Source: Microcaldota archaeon (GTDB lineage: Archaea; Micrarchaeota; Micrarchaeia; Micrarchaeales; Micrarchaeaceae). From it: a stretch of 64,000 nucleotides of DNA. The stretch covers positions 251,168 through 315,167 of the forward strand of contig JAJZAJ010000002.1 of the NCBI GenBank assembly GCA_021799475.1, in the 5' to 3' direction. The notes below the pieces were generated by a model, which ran no database searches, was not told the DNA's origin, and worked only from the letters and a program-made list of their open reading frames with translations. Below, in pieces: positions 1 through 9,677 of the stretch (position 1 is the first letter of the stretch; every line of letters begins with the position of its first letter). The position numbers were made by a program, and so were the translations under genes.

Positions 1-13
1 CAAGGACGTCAGC

Positions 14-580
14 GTGTTCATTGCGGCAATACCATTTGGCGCATACTTCGGGGAAGGTAGAGAAAAGGGAATCAGCTGCAAGATATCGTCGTGGCACAGG
101 ATAAATTCCGAGATACTGCCGGTTGAGGCAAAGGCCAGTGGAAACTACATAAACTCAATAATAGCCAATACGGAAGCGAGAAAGGCTGGCTATGATGAGG
201 CGATACTCATGTCGACCAACGGCATGGTGGCGGAAGGGCCTGGAGAAAACTTGTTCCTTGTAAAAGAGAATGCCCTGGTCACTCCTGATAAGAGCGCTGA
301 TATACTGATAGGGATAACGAGGGATTCGATTATAAAGATAGCTGAAGAGGTTGGTATAGATGTCGATGAGCGCGAGGTGCATAAGGAGGAATTGTACACC
401 GCTGACGAGGTGTTCTTCACAGGTACTGCGGCAGAGGTAACGCCGATAGTCAATATAGATGGCATAAAGATAGGAAAGGGGAAACCGGGGCCGATAACAA
501 AGCTTCTGCAGGAGAAGTACAGTGAGATAGTGGCTGGAAAGAACGAGGTATTCGAGAACTGGTTGACATATGTAAAATGA
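14..580 (+). CDS. ilvE: Branched-chain amino acid aminotransferase, 5'-truncated by window edge
   Basis: Translation has class IV aminotransferase signatures (EAILMSTNGMVAEGPGENLFLVKENALVTP, FFTGTAAEVTPI). Confidence 0.92.
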   Translation: MFIAAIPFGAYFGEGREKGISCKISSWHRINSEILPVEAKASGNYINSIIANTEARKAGYDEAILMSTNGMVAEGPGENLFLVKENALVTPDKSADILIGITRDSIIKIAEEVGIDVDEREVHKEELYTADEVFFTGTAAEVTPIVNIDGIKIGKGKPGPITKLLQEKYSEIVAGKNEVFENWLTYVK

Positions 581-606
581 GCAGATGCATCAGGATTCGG
601 GAGGAA

Positions 607-969
607 TCACAGGAGCTTTAGCTTCCCGGTTATGAAATCAAGTTCTCCGCTTTTCCATGGGCCTACTCCGAGCGCCGTTGTTGTGCCGGGAGGCAGCTGT
701 GTAAGCCCGGCATCGTTGACGATGGCGCATGGAATCCTTTTGAACTGAAATGCCTTGTAGAGCTTTATGAGCGCCTCTTCATCCGTTACCTTTAACACTA
801 TCTTCTTCTGCCCGCTGCTGAGCCACTCCTTCGTAATTCTCTCGTCTTTTCTTTCCGCTTCCAGATAGCTTAGTATCACAGCATGGCCTATCTGCGCCCC
901 TATCTTCCCCTTGCCCATGTCAAGGTCGGCCCTTACTATCACGACTTGCTTTATCTCATCGATTGCCAT
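607..969 (-). CDS. pth2: Peptidyl-tRNA hydrolase, archaeal/Pth2 type
   Basis: KQVVIVRADLDMGKGKIGAQIGHAV...GLTQLPPGTTTALGVGP is the classic Pth2 motif set. Confidence 0.95.
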   Translation of the reverse strand: MAIDEIKQVVIVRADLDMGKGKIGAQIGHAVILSYLEAERKDERITKEWLSSGQKKIVLKVTDEEALIKLYKAFQFKRIPCAIVNDAGLTQLPPGTTTALGVGPWKSGELDFITGKLKLL

Positions 970-1003
970 GAAGTTGTTTGGGACACGGTATTTTTAAGCC
1001 ATA

Positions 1004-1648
1004 CTATTGCACTGAACGGCTGCGTCTCATGTTCCTATTGGATATGTTACACGAGAGAGGCATGGCATCTATCAGCCTTCCGGCCTCTGAGATGCTGTTG
1101 ACTACAGTTATAGGGTTGTCCTTATTTATCTTCACCACCATGCCCCTGATTCTGTTGTATGTCTTTTTAAGAAGGAACACCTTGCAGCCCTTCTTTGCTG
1201 CATATAAAGCCTCTTTGATTCCGTCTCCAATCAGCAGAGGGAGAACGCCATTGACGTCGTTGCCTTTTTCCGAGTCCTTTACTCTCTCAACCAATACTTC
1301 GGCCAGCCCCTCTTCCTCCAGCATCCCTTTTATTGATGCGGTATCGATTACATTATTGGATGTTCTTATCACTACCAGCACCCCTTTGCTCACAAGCTTC
1401 CTCATCAGATCTGCCGCTTCCGGATCAAGCGACTTTTCGATCTGCCTTGCAGCTTTGCTCTTAGCCAGCGTGACAGCGCTAGAGAATATGAATTCTCTGA
1501 AGGCATTTGATGCGGTCGTGCCTCCCCTTATCAGCCTTTTCGCATATCCGTTCTCGATCTCGTCCTGCGCAGTGCCGTCGAAATCGAAGACGACTACCTC
1601 TATGCCATTCAGAGTAGTGAACATATCCTCACTGGTCGTGGGAAACAT
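1004..1648 (-). CDS. HAD-superfamily hydrolase
   Basis: DFDGTAQDE motif I, VIRTSNN motif II-like, LLIGDGIKEALYA motif IV; the true start may be an internal Met. Confidence 0.7.
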   Translation of the reverse strand: MFPTTSEDMFTTLNGIEVVVFDFDGTAQDEIENGYAKRLIRGGTTASNAFREFIFSSAVTLAKSKAARQIEKSLDPEAADLMRKLVSKGVLVVIRTSNNVIDTASIKGMLEEEGLAEVLVERVKDSEKGNDVNGVLPLLIGDGIKEALYAAKKGCKVFLLKKTYNRIRGMVVKINKDNPITVVNSISEAGRLIDAMPLSCNISNRNMRRSRSVQ

Positions 1649-1764
1649 AACACAATTGCTCTTTAAAAAGACGTTTATGCATTAGCCAATTAACGTAAAT
1701 TTTCTGGTACGGCCAAAAAGGCAAAAGTTATTATCCTATTGAAGATAAATATTGTTGTGATCTC

Positions 1765-2913
1765 TTGCTGCAGCCGGAAGTTGTCGCTATAGTAAAGAAG
1801 CTGCTTAAGGGATACTACTCCAAGACAGATGTATCCCCTTCCCGCATTGAAAGGAGGGAGTTCGGATTCGGAAGCTTCGAGAAAAAGATAGATTTCCGCC
1901 ACGTATCATTCAGGAACGGCATTGATTTCAAGAGATATCTCGTAGAGAACACTCCCGCATTCATCAACTGTTCCCCTTCAGAATACGAGAGGCCGGATGC
2001 AAGGCCGATGGAAAACAAGGGGTGGCTTGGCAGGGAGCTTGTTTTTGATCTTGATGCGACAGACCTGAAGCTCAAGTGCCAATCCGAGCATGGTACGGAC
2101 TGGGTATGCCAGGAATGCTTCGACGGCATAAAGCAGCAGGCTCTGCACCTTGTTGAGGATTTTCTGGTTCCGGATTTCGGATTCTCACTTGAGGAAATAA
2201 AGGTTAACTTTTCTGGGAATAGAGGCTACCATATCCATGTTAACAATGAAGAGATATTCAGGCTTGACGGGAATGCAAGAAAAAGCATCAGCGACTATAT
2301 AACAGGGAATAACATCATAGCAGGGTCATTCTTTCCCACATTGGACCAGAGAGGAACTAAGGTATATGGCCCGAAGCCGACCGACTTCGGATGGGGAGGA
2401 AAGTTCGCTAGGAGCTTCATAAGCGCGCTCAATTCTGGCGCACCCGCATTGCAGGAGCTAGGGATAGAGCAGTCCCTTGCGAGGAAACTCGAGAGGAACA
2501 AGGCAGAAGTGATCCTCGGGATAAGCAACGGGAACTGGGGCAAGGTAACAATACCGAAAAAGGAGGAATTCTGGAATGCTGTGATTAAAAGGATGGCTGT
2601 AAGGATCAGCGACCCTATTGACGCAGGGGTCACGAATGATATATATCATATGATCAGGCTGCCGAATACGATACATGGAGACACAGGATTGAACGGTACG
2701 GTGCTTGATTCAGTCAAGGATCTCCAGGACTTTGACCCTATGAGCGACGCGGTAGTATTCTCCAACGGAACGATGAAAGTGCATGTAAAGAAATGCCCCG
2801 GGTTTAGCATGAAAGGGGAGTCTTTCGGCCCTTATGAGGATAAAGATGTGGAACTCCCGCAATACGCTGCGCTCTATCTGTTACTCAAAAGAGTGGCGAT
2901 ATTGAAAGGATGA
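1765..2913 (+). CDS. priS: DNA primase small (catalytic) subunit PriS
   Basis: RELVFDLDATD, CxxxxxxxWVCQECF, KVNFSGNRGYHIHV, IRLPNTIHGDTGL primase motifs. Confidence 0.93.
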   Translation: MLQPEVVAIVKKLLKGYYSKTDVSPSRIERREFGFGSFEKKIDFRHVSFRNGIDFKRYLVENTPAFINCSPSEYERPDARPMENKGWLGRELVFDLDATDLKLKCQSEHGTDWVCQECFDGIKQQALHLVEDFLVPDFGFSLEEIKVNFSGNRGYHIHVNNEEIFRLDGNARKSISDYITGNNIIAGSFFPTLDQRGTKVYGPKPTDFGWGGKFARSFISALNSGAPALQELGIEQSLARKLERNKAEVILGISNGNWGKVTIPKKEEFWNAVIKRMAVRISDPIDAGVTNDIYHMIRLPNTIHGDTGLNGTVLDSVKDLQDFDPMSDAVVFSNGTMKVHVKKCPGFSMKGESFGPYEDKDVELPQYAALYLLLKRVAILKG

Positions 2914-3099
2914 GTGCTGCTTCCTTCCTGCCCTTAATGCCTTCATTATGCTGCCGTCTTTTTTGGTCGGGCGGAGAAACGGAATCAGGCATGCTGGCAA
3001 TCCGATAGGTTTTGCTGCTTCAGCTGTGTCTATCAGGATAACATCGCTTTCTGGTGCCCTATCATTCTCTTTCTTTATTTTCAGACTAGATTCTAACAT
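2881..3099 (-). CDS. Short hypothetical ORF overlapping the priS 3' end
   Basis: 72 aa ORF in an otherwise non-coding gap; no recognised family. Confidence 0.25.
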   Translation of the reverse strand: MLESSLKIKKENDRAPESDVILIDTAEAAKPIGLPACLIPFLRPTKKDGSIMKALRAGRKQHSSFQYRHSFE

Positions 3100-3349
3100 T
3101 GACTTGCCATTGAACTGTGTCGTCTAGAAGCATATCACAAACGGTCCTTTTAATCCTTTCGTACGCCTTCGTTTCACATGAAAGCCTTGCCCGCGTAAGA
3201 AATCACTAGAGCCACGAAACTAATGGGTCCGTTGTGCGGCAAGCATAAAGGATGATGAGAATGGCAGATGAAGGAGTTAATGGCACGTGTTCCGCTGCTA
3301 CCGTAGCCAATGATAAGCTTTTTATGTTGATTGCAGATATTATAGAGAT

Positions 3350-4579
3350 TTGATGGCGGAGCGCATATTGGTCCTGGCTGTCGATATAGACAATGATCTT
3401 TACAGGAGGACCAAGATAACAGGGCCAGTGATTGGGAGGAATGACAATCTGAAGGCAGCCGCGAGGCTCGCTTTGGCTGACCCACAGGATCCGGATGCAA
3501 ACACGATGTTCGAAGCTGTTAGAAAATATGACCAGCTGAAGAGAGCGGGAAATCATGTCGCGGTCGTCACTGTGACGGGTGCGGAAAAAGAGGGCTATGC
3601 TGCGGATTCCGAGCTTGCACGTCAGCTCGATATAGCACTCGACAAATTCAAGGCGGATTCATGCGTGCTTGTCACTGACGGCGCCAGCGACGAGAGGGTT
3701 CTGCCGATGCTTAAAACTAGAGTCAAGGTAAACAGCGTTGACCTTGTCAGGATGAAGCAGGCGGCTGAACTTGAGAACACATATTTCACCATACTTGAGA
3801 AGCTCAAGGAGCCGCACTATGCAAGGATAGTTTTCGGAATACCTGCGATATTGCTGCTGCTGTTTGCGCTCAGCTACTGGTTCAACTTTGGATGGCAGCT
3901 CCCTGTAGCCCTGGTTGGCCTTTACCTCGTGGCAAAGGGATTCGGGCTAGAAGATGCCCTGGTGGATTCATTTAGGGGTTTCGGCTTCAGCATCTACAGG
4001 ATGAGTTTCGTGTTTTACGTCGGAGCCCTGATATTCGCGATAATTGCCGTAGTGGTCGGGTTCGGGCTTTACGCGCAGGCGATGTCGCAGCATCTCGCTT
4101 CTGACGGGCTTACTCTGGCAGCATACTGGCTCGAAGGGTTCCTTATAATAATACCGATATCGATGGTGCTGTACCTTATAGGAAAAGTCACTGATCTGGA
4201 GAGCAGGAGGCAGCACTACAGGGCCATAGCGCAAGGCACATACGTAGGCTATGGAGTCGCTTCGATAGTGCTGTTCTATCTCGCCGCAGCATGGATAATA
4301 GGGCAGATATATTTCTGGCAGTTCCTTGTGTACAGCGCGGTTACCCTTGTCGGCGGCTATGCCGTAGCCAGCTTCAGCGCCATACTCAGGAAAGAGGCAG
4401 TAAGGAACAAGAAGATCAAGAACAAGCAGGTGGTCAATGACATCGGCGCGTATGTCGGGAAGATCGTAGACGTCGATGCAAAGAGGGGGGTCATGATGAT
4501 AAAGACAGATTACGGCAGCACCCTGAGATTCGACATCGACAGGATAACAAACATATCTGATAGAGTAGTTATAAGATAG
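3350..4579 (+). CDS. DUF373-family multi-pass membrane protein
   Basis: N-terminal AERILVLAVDIDNDLYRRT...GPVIGRNDN is typical of DUF373, followed by multiple TM helices. Confidence 0.8.
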   Translation: MMAERILVLAVDIDNDLYRRTKITGPVIGRNDNLKAAARLALADPQDPDANTMFEAVRKYDQLKRAGNHVAVVTVTGAEKEGYAADSELARQLDIALDKFKADSCVLVTDGASDERVLPMLKTRVKVNSVDLVRMKQAAELENTYFTILEKLKEPHYARIVFGIPAILLLLFALSYWFNFGWQLPVALVGLYLVAKGFGLEDALVDSFRGFGFSIYRMSFVFYVGALIFAIIAVVVGFGLYAQAMSQHLASDGLTLAAYWLEGFLIIIPISMVLYLIGKVTDLESRRQHYRAIAQGTYVGYGVASIVLFYLAAAWIIGQIYFWQFLVYSAVTLVGGYAVASFSAILRKEAVRNKKIKNKQVVNDIGAYVGKIVDVDAKRGVMMIKTDYGSTLRFDIDRITNISDRVVIR

Positions 4580-4691
4580 AGGATATATAGAATGATAGAA
4601 GGAAAATAGAAAAAACAGAGAGGAAAAGCATCCTGAGTTCGATACGGAGCGCATTATATCTGTATATCTATATCTTTCCGGTGCGAGTGGC

Positions 4692-4994
4692 ATGCCATAC
4701 AACAACAAGAACATTGTCCTCCATGAGCTCATAGGCCTCGATGTCGAGATAATAAACAGCTCTGATAGGTCGCAGATAGGCATCACGGGCAGGATTATCG
4801 ATGAAGGGAAAAACACCTTTTCGGTGGAGACAAGCAAAGGTATTAAAACAGTTGTGAAGAAAATATCTACGCTTAAGATCGCTGTGCCCGGCATAAGGAA
4901 CGGCTCGTTTGTCGTAGAGGGCACGGAGATTGGCTTCAGGCCCCATGAACGCATAGAGAAAGGCCTAAAGTACTATAAGCGGAGGAAACTCTGA
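4692..4994 (+). CDS. rnp1: Ribonuclease P protein component 1 (Rpp29/Pop4)
   Basis: NIVLHELIGLDVEIINSSD...GITGRIIDEGKNTF...; located directly upstream of S17, as in other archaea. Confidence 0.88.
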   Translation: MPYNNKNIVLHELIGLDVEIINSSDRSQIGITGRIIDEGKNTFSVETSKGIKTVVKKISTLKIAVPGIRNGSFVVEGTEIGFRPHERIEKGLKYYKRRKL

Positions 4995-5005
4995 GCATAC
5001 TGCTC

Positions 5006-5335
5006 TTGAGAGGCTTGCGCTTACGTTTAGTAGTGAAGCTTATGGATTGCAATGATTCAAAATGCCCATTCCACGGGTCACTCAAGACTCATGGATACGA
5101 GATAGAGGGAGACGTAGTCAGCGACAAGCTCGGGAAGACTGTGATAATAGGGCATTCGTATACGACATTCCTCAAGAAATACCAGAGATCCCTCAGAAAG
5201 AATTCAAGGATCGCAGCACATAACCCAGACTGCATCGGGGCAAAGACAGGGGACAAAGTGCTCATCGCTGAAACAAGGCGATTGAGCAAGACGATATCAT
5301 TTGTCGTCACCAAAGTGATAAGCAAAAAACAATAG
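5006..5335 (+). CDS. rps17: 30S ribosomal protein S17 (uS17)
   Basis: CPFHGSLKTHGYEIEGDVVSDKLGKTVIIGHSY...; operon context. Confidence 0.93.
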   Translation: MRGLRLRLVVKLMDCNDSKCPFHGSLKTHGYEIEGDVVSDKLGKTVIIGHSYTTFLKKYQRSLRKNSRIAAHNPDCIGAKTGDKVLIAETRRLSKTISFVVTKVISKKQ

Positions 5336-5362
5336 TAATTAAGGATCAACAGTAGTGGTTTT

Positions 5363-5761
5363 ATGAAGGGAATAGCAACTAAGATATCAAGGACGCTTAT
5401 ACCTGGGTCTATACTCGTTTGCGCTGACAACAGCGGTGCGAAAACTCTCATGATAATAAACAAGCTCGGCAAGGGCCACCATCACAACAGGCTCGCGTCG
5501 GCAGGCATAGGCGACATAGTGAGCGCCAGCGTGAAGACCGGCAGCACTTCATACATAAAGAAGAAGGTCAAGGCAGTAATCATCAGGCAGAAGTCGCCGA
5601 TAAGGCGGGCGAATGGCATTAGGGTAAGGTTCGAAGACAATGCCGCGATACTTGTGAATGACGTGAACCTTGCAATAGGTACCGAGGTAAAGGGAGCAAT
5701 GGCAAGGGAGATAGTTGAACGTTATGTCAAGCTCGCCGGCATCGCATCGAGAGTTATTTGA
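5363..5761 (+). CDS. rpl14: 50S ribosomal protein L14 (uL14)
   Basis: ILVCADNSGAKTLMIINKLG...RFEDNAAILVND. Confidence 0.96.
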   Translation: MKGIATKISRTLIPGSILVCADNSGAKTLMIINKLGKGHHHNRLASAGIGDIVSASVKTGSTSYIKKKVKAVIIRQKSPIRRANGIRVRFEDNAAILVNDVNLAIGTEVKGAMAREIVERYVKLAGIASRVI

Positions 5762-6271
5762 TTGTTGATCATTATGATAAAGAGCAGTAAGCCAAGATAT
5801 CAGAGGTTCTTTAGGTTCAATGCGCCGATGCATGTGAAGCAGCATTTCGTCCATGCGCACATAGACAAGGCGCTCAGGTCGAAGCTCAAGATAAGCGCAA
5901 GGAGCGTGCAGATATCGAAGGGAGACACCGTAAAAGTTATGAGCGGAGCGAAGAGAGGCACTTCCGGAAAGGTGACTGCAGTAAATATGAGGACGGGAAG
6001 GGTAGCCATTGACAGCCTGTCAAGGAAGAACGCAAGGGGCAAGGAGAGCCCAAGGAGCGTGCACGTGAGCAGCATTTACATAACTGAATTGAATTTATCT
6101 GACAAATGGAGAGCCGGAAAGCTGAAGCTGCAGCCTGTCATAGAGAAGAAAGACAAGCAGGCGAGTATTCCTCAGCAGAAACCGGCAGCTGCGGCTGTGC
6201 CGCAGCATGACAGGAAAACAGAAGTTAAGGCGGCAGCGCCTGTCGCTGCGGCAGGGGCAGCCAACAAGTGA
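5762..6271 (+). CDS. rpl24: 50S ribosomal protein L24 (uL24) with Ala-rich C-terminal tail
   Basis: KOW motif region KGDTVKVMSGAKRGTSGKVTAVN; operon order. Confidence 0.93.
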   Translation: MLIIMIKSSKPRYQRFFRFNAPMHVKQHFVHAHIDKALRSKLKISARSVQISKGDTVKVMSGAKRGTSGKVTAVNMRTGRVAIDSLSRKNARGKESPRSVHVSSIYITELNLSDKWRAGKLKLQPVIEKKDKQASIPQQKPAAAAVPQHDRKTEVKAAAPVAAAGAANK

Positions 6272-6960
6272 TAAAAATGGGAAGAAAAGGAAACCACAGG
6301 CATCTGGCAGGTCTTGCAACACCTGATTTCTATAATGTTCACAGGAAAGAATTCGAATACGTCACCAAATCGGGAGCGGGAAGACATACTTCGGAAAAGA
6401 GCATACCTCTCATACTCGCAATCAAAAAAGCGGGACTCGCATCAACAAAGAGAGACGCTGTAAGAGTGCTGAACGAAACTACGGTTCTCGTCAACGGCAG
6501 GAGGATAAGGGAAATGAAGTACCCCGTAGGATTAAACGACATTATTGAGTTCAAGGATGCAGGCAGGTCTATAGCGGTAGGCATAAACGCAAACGGCCAG
6601 TGCACGCTTGATGATACAAAGACGGACAGGAGCAACATGCATATCAAGGTAATCGGTAAATACAAGGCGGCAAAAGGAGCGATAATGCTCAGGCTGCATG
6701 ATGGAAGCATAATCAAGGGAGATAACACCACGAAGGTTAACGACTCTGTTGTCATAACCGATGACAGGACGCTGAAGAAGACGATACCGATGAAGGAGGG
6801 CGCGAAGTGCCTTATCATAAACGGAGTCCATCTGGGCTCTGGAGGAACATTGAAGAAGATAAAGGCAGGGACGATGAAAATTCCTGCTACTGTTATAGTG
6901 CAGCCCGAAAATGGGGAAGAGTTTGAAACGATGATAAAGAACATACTGGTTACCGGATGA
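6268..6960 (+). CDS. rps4e: 30S ribosomal protein S4e (eS4)
   Basis: GRKGNHRHLAGLATPDFYNVHRKEFEYVTKSGAGRHT...; operon order. Confidence 0.95.
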   Translation: MIKMGRKGNHRHLAGLATPDFYNVHRKEFEYVTKSGAGRHTSEKSIPLILAIKKAGLASTKRDAVRVLNETTVLVNGRRIREMKYPVGLNDIIEFKDAGRSIAVGINANGQCTLDDTKTDRSNMHIKVIGKYKAAKGAIMLRLHDGSIIKGDNTTKVNDSVVITDDRTLKKTIPMKEGAKCLIINGVHLGSGGTLKKIKAGTMKIPATVIVQPENGEEFETMIKNILVTG

Positions 6961-7487
6961 TACGAATGGCAGGAGACAATCCTATGAGAGAGATAATCAT
7001 AGACAAGCTTGTGGTAAACATAGGCACAGGCAGCGATGGGAAAGCCCAGGAAAGCGCAGAAAAGCTCCTCAGCCTTCTTACGGGAGGTAAACCGGTGGCT
7101 GCAAGATCGAAGAAGAGATTGCCCGCATTCAAGATATCTAAAGGCCAGGAGATAGGGGCATTCATAACCCTGAGGGGCAATAAGATAGACCCGATAGCAA
7201 AAAAACTATTCGACGCGGTTGACAACAAGATAAAGGAGAGCTCCGTTACGGACAACAGCCTGTGCTTCGGCATAAGGGAGTACATAGATATATCTGGAGT
7301 GAAATACGATCCTAAGATAGGGATGATGGGCATGAACGTAAACCTGTCTTTCAGGAGGAAGGGGCTTCGTGTCGCGCTCAGGAAAAGAAAAATGAGCAAA
7401 GTGCCGGAAAGGCACAGAAAGGTATCGAGGGACGAGATAAAGGAGTTCATAAAGAAGAGGTTTAATGCTGAGATCATGCAGCAATGA
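6957..7487 (+). CDS. rpl5: 50S ribosomal protein L5 (uL5)
   Basis: MREIIIDKLVVNIGTGSDG...CFGIREYIDISGVKYDPKIGMMGMNV. Confidence 0.96.
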   Translation: MIRMAGDNPMREIIIDKLVVNIGTGSDGKAQESAEKLLSLLTGGKPVAARSKKRLPAFKISKGQEIGAFITLRGNKIDPIAKKLFDAVDNKIKESSVTDNSLCFGIREYIDISGVKYDPKIGMMGMNVNLSFRRKGLRVALRKRKMSKVPERHRKVSRDEIKEFIKKRFNAEIMQQ

Positions 7488-7510
7488 GGAAGAGGCATTT
7501 GAGATAAGCA

Positions 7511-7681
7511 ATGGTAATGATTATGAAGGTTTCATTGGAAGAAAAGATGAAGGGCAAGGGCCTGAGGAAGTGCAGGGTCTGCGGTACCCCGAGAGGGCTC
7601 AACAGGGCGCACAACCTATATATCTGCAGGAGATGCTTCCGTGAAGTCGCCAAAGAGCTTGGTTTCAAGAAATACGGATAG
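7511..7681 (+). CDS. rps14: 30S ribosomal protein S14, zinc-binding (uS14)
   Basis: Hand-translated 56 aa ORF (below ORF-track cutoff): ...KCRVCGTPRGLNRAHNLYICRRCFREVAKELGFKKYG; two CxxC motifs; operon position L5-S14-S8. Confidence 0.95.
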   Translation: MVMIMKVSLEEKMKGKGLRKCRVCGTPRGLNRAHNLYICRRCFREVAKELGFKKYG

Positions 7682-7689
7682 GTGATGCG

Positions 7690-8073
7690 ATGGTGGACAG
7701 GATAGCTGACATGATAAACACGATAAAGACCAACGAAAGGATAGGCAGGCCTGAGTGCATATTGCTCTCAACGAAAATGTCTCGTGCGCTTCTCGATGTT
7801 ATGAAAAGGACATCGTACATAAACGGATACGAGGAATTCAATGAAGGAAGGATAAGGATGGCGAGGGTCGCGCTTTCCAACAGGATAAACAATATAGGAG
7901 TGGTAAAACCAAGGGTTGCGGTAAAGGCTGGCGAGATACAGAGATACGAGATGAGATATATACCGAGCAGGGATTTCGGGATATTGGTGCTATCGACCTC
8001 GAAGGGGCTGCTCACCAACAAGGAGGCGAAGGAGCAAAAAACAGGAGGCAGGCTGATAGCTTACGTGTATTGA
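7690..8073 (+). CDS. rps8: 30S ribosomal protein S8 (uS8)
   Basis: VDRIADMINTIKTNERIGRPECILLSTKMSRALLDVMK...ISTSKGLLTNKEA-type C-terminus. Confidence 0.95.
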   Translation: MVDRIADMINTIKTNERIGRPECILLSTKMSRALLDVMKRTSYINGYEEFNEGRIRMARVALSNRINNIGVVKPRVAVKAGEIQRYEMRYIPSRDFGILVLSTSKGLLTNKEAKEQKTGGRLIAYVY

Positions 8074-8102
8074 TCATTAAGCAAAAATTGAAACATTGAA
8101 AT

Positions 8103-8633
8103 GTGGTATTTATGGCTGAAATCGAGGTGCCTGAAGGAGTCCAGATAGGCGTAAACGGGAATGTGGTCACTACGAAGGGCCAGCTGGGCGAGAATGCCAG
8201 AAGGTTCAATGACGCGCTGATTTCCGTAGTAAAGGAGGGCAGCAAGATATCGATAAAGCCGACGGAGTTCAAGAAGCTGCGGAAAAAAGGGATGATGGCG
8301 GAAAACTCGTTCGCCAAGGAGATAATGAATGATATATACGGGGTGCAGAAAGGCTACGAAAAAAACATGCAGTCGGTCTTCGCGCACTTCCCCACCGCTG
8401 TGGAAATCAGCGGAAAAAAGATTCTGATAAAAAATTTCATAGGAGAACGGGCTCCGAGGAAGGTCGATATAGTCGGAGAGACGAAAGTTGAGGTAAAGGG
8501 CCAGGCCGTAAGGGTTTACGGCCCAAGCAAGGATGATGTGTCGCAGACGTGCGCCAACATAAGGAAGACATGCAAGATAAGGAGGAAGGATGAAAGGACA
8601 TTCCAGGACGGGCTGTACTTTGCAGTACAATGA
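8103..8633 (+). CDS. rpl6: 50S ribosomal protein L6 (uL6)
   Basis: IEVPEGVQIGVNGNVVTTKGQLGENARRF...VYGPSKDDVSQTCANIRK. Confidence 0.95.
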   Translation: MVFMAEIEVPEGVQIGVNGNVVTTKGQLGENARRFNDALISVVKEGSKISIKPTEFKKLRKKGMMAENSFAKEIMNDIYGVQKGYEKNMQSVFAHFPTAVEISGKKILIKNFIGERAPRKVDIVGETKVEVKGQAVRVYGPSKDDVSQTCANIRKTCKIRRKDERTFQDGLYFAVQ

Positions 8634-8643
8634 ATCGGAATAA

Positions 8644-9183
8644 ATGGGAAAGACAGGACAGCGTGATATTATGGCATTGAAGAAGAGAAAACATCCGAAG
8701 TTCAATGTCCCGAACTACGGGACGAAGAAGCGGGGGCGCGTCAAAGAGAGATGGAGGAAGCAGCGGGGGATCGACAGCAAGAAGAGAGTCAAGAAGAACT
8801 TTGCAGGTGCTGAACCGACTATAGGCTACGGAAACCCTGCGGAAATAAGAGGGGTAAGAGCCAGCGGCAAGAGGCTGCTGATGGTGCAAAACGTGAATGA
8901 TATGAAGAACGCGCTGATGATGCCGGATATAGCGAACTTCGACATCATGATAGCGCATGCGGTTTCAAGGCGCAAGAGGGTTCTGATGATGGAGATTGCA
9001 AAGAAGGGAAATGTGCACGTTACAAACGGGATCAGGAAGCAGGGTAGCATGCAGCAGAAACAGACCAGGACAGAGATGGCAGGGAATGCGCCGGGCGCGA
9101 CGCCGACAGCTGCGGCTCCGGACAAGAAGATCGAGCCTCATGCTCAAGGGCAGGAGGCGAAGAAGGAACCGGTGAAGAAATGA
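8644..9183 (+). CDS. rpl32e: 50S ribosomal protein L32e (eL32) with extended C-terminal tail
   Basis: KFNVPNYGTKKRGRVKERWRKQRGIDSKKRVK...GYGNPAEIRGVRASGKRLLMVQN; internal Met at about 8671 may be the start. Confidence 0.93.
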   Translation: MGKTGQRDIMALKKRKHPKFNVPNYGTKKRGRVKERWRKQRGIDSKKRVKKNFAGAEPTIGYGNPAEIRGVRASGKRLLMVQNVNDMKNALMMPDIANFDIMIAHAVSRRKRVLMMEIAKKGNVHVTNGIRKQGSMQQKQTRTEMAGNAPGATPTAAAPDKKIEPHAQGQEAKKEPVKK

Positions 9184-9653
9184 GTATCAAGCTTACAAAG
9201 AGAGTGGCATCAGACATAATGAATAGGGGCGTCAGCGCCATAAGGATAAGCCCTGAGAGGATAGAGGATGCGCAGAAAGCTATAACGAGGGAAGATGTCA
9301 GGGGGCTCATCAAGAGCGGCGTCATATACGCCGTGGAGCCGAAGCATAACAAGAGCATGCGCTCGGTGCTGCTGAGGGAGAAGCGTACCAAGGGAAGACG
9401 CAGAGGTATAGGAAGGAAGAGAGGCACGAAGAACGCGCGCTCTAGCATGACGCATAAGAAAAAGATAAGGGGGCAGAGGAGGGTGCTGCTCGCCCTCAAG
9501 AAGGACAATTCGATGGACAATGCGGCATTCAAGGTCTTCTACAGGCTTGTCAGGGGAGGCACTTTCGCCAGCAAGGCATCACTTATAAATCATATAAAGA
9601 GCAAAGGTATTGTAATAAGCAACGAGAAGATGGAGCAGCTGAAGCATATATGA
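9180..9653 (+). CDS. rpl19e: 50S ribosomal protein L19e (eL19)
   Basis: KLTKRVASDIMNRGVSAIRISPERIEDAQKAITREDVRGLIKSGVIYAV; GRRRGIGRKRGTKNAR. Confidence 0.95.
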   Translation: MSIKLTKRVASDIMNRGVSAIRISPERIEDAQKAITREDVRGLIKSGVIYAVEPKHNKSMRSVLLREKRTKGRRRGIGRKRGTKNARSSMTHKKKIRGQRRVLLALKKDNSMDNAAFKVFYRLVRGGTFASKASLINHIKSKGIVISNEKMEQLKHI

Positions 9654-9677
9654 TAGCAGAATGTCAACGATGATAGC

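Noticed and set aside
3174-3556. Minus-strand ORFs in the gap between priS and the DUF373 gene
   Set aside because: They overlap the DUF373 start region and have low-complexity, non-protein-like composition.
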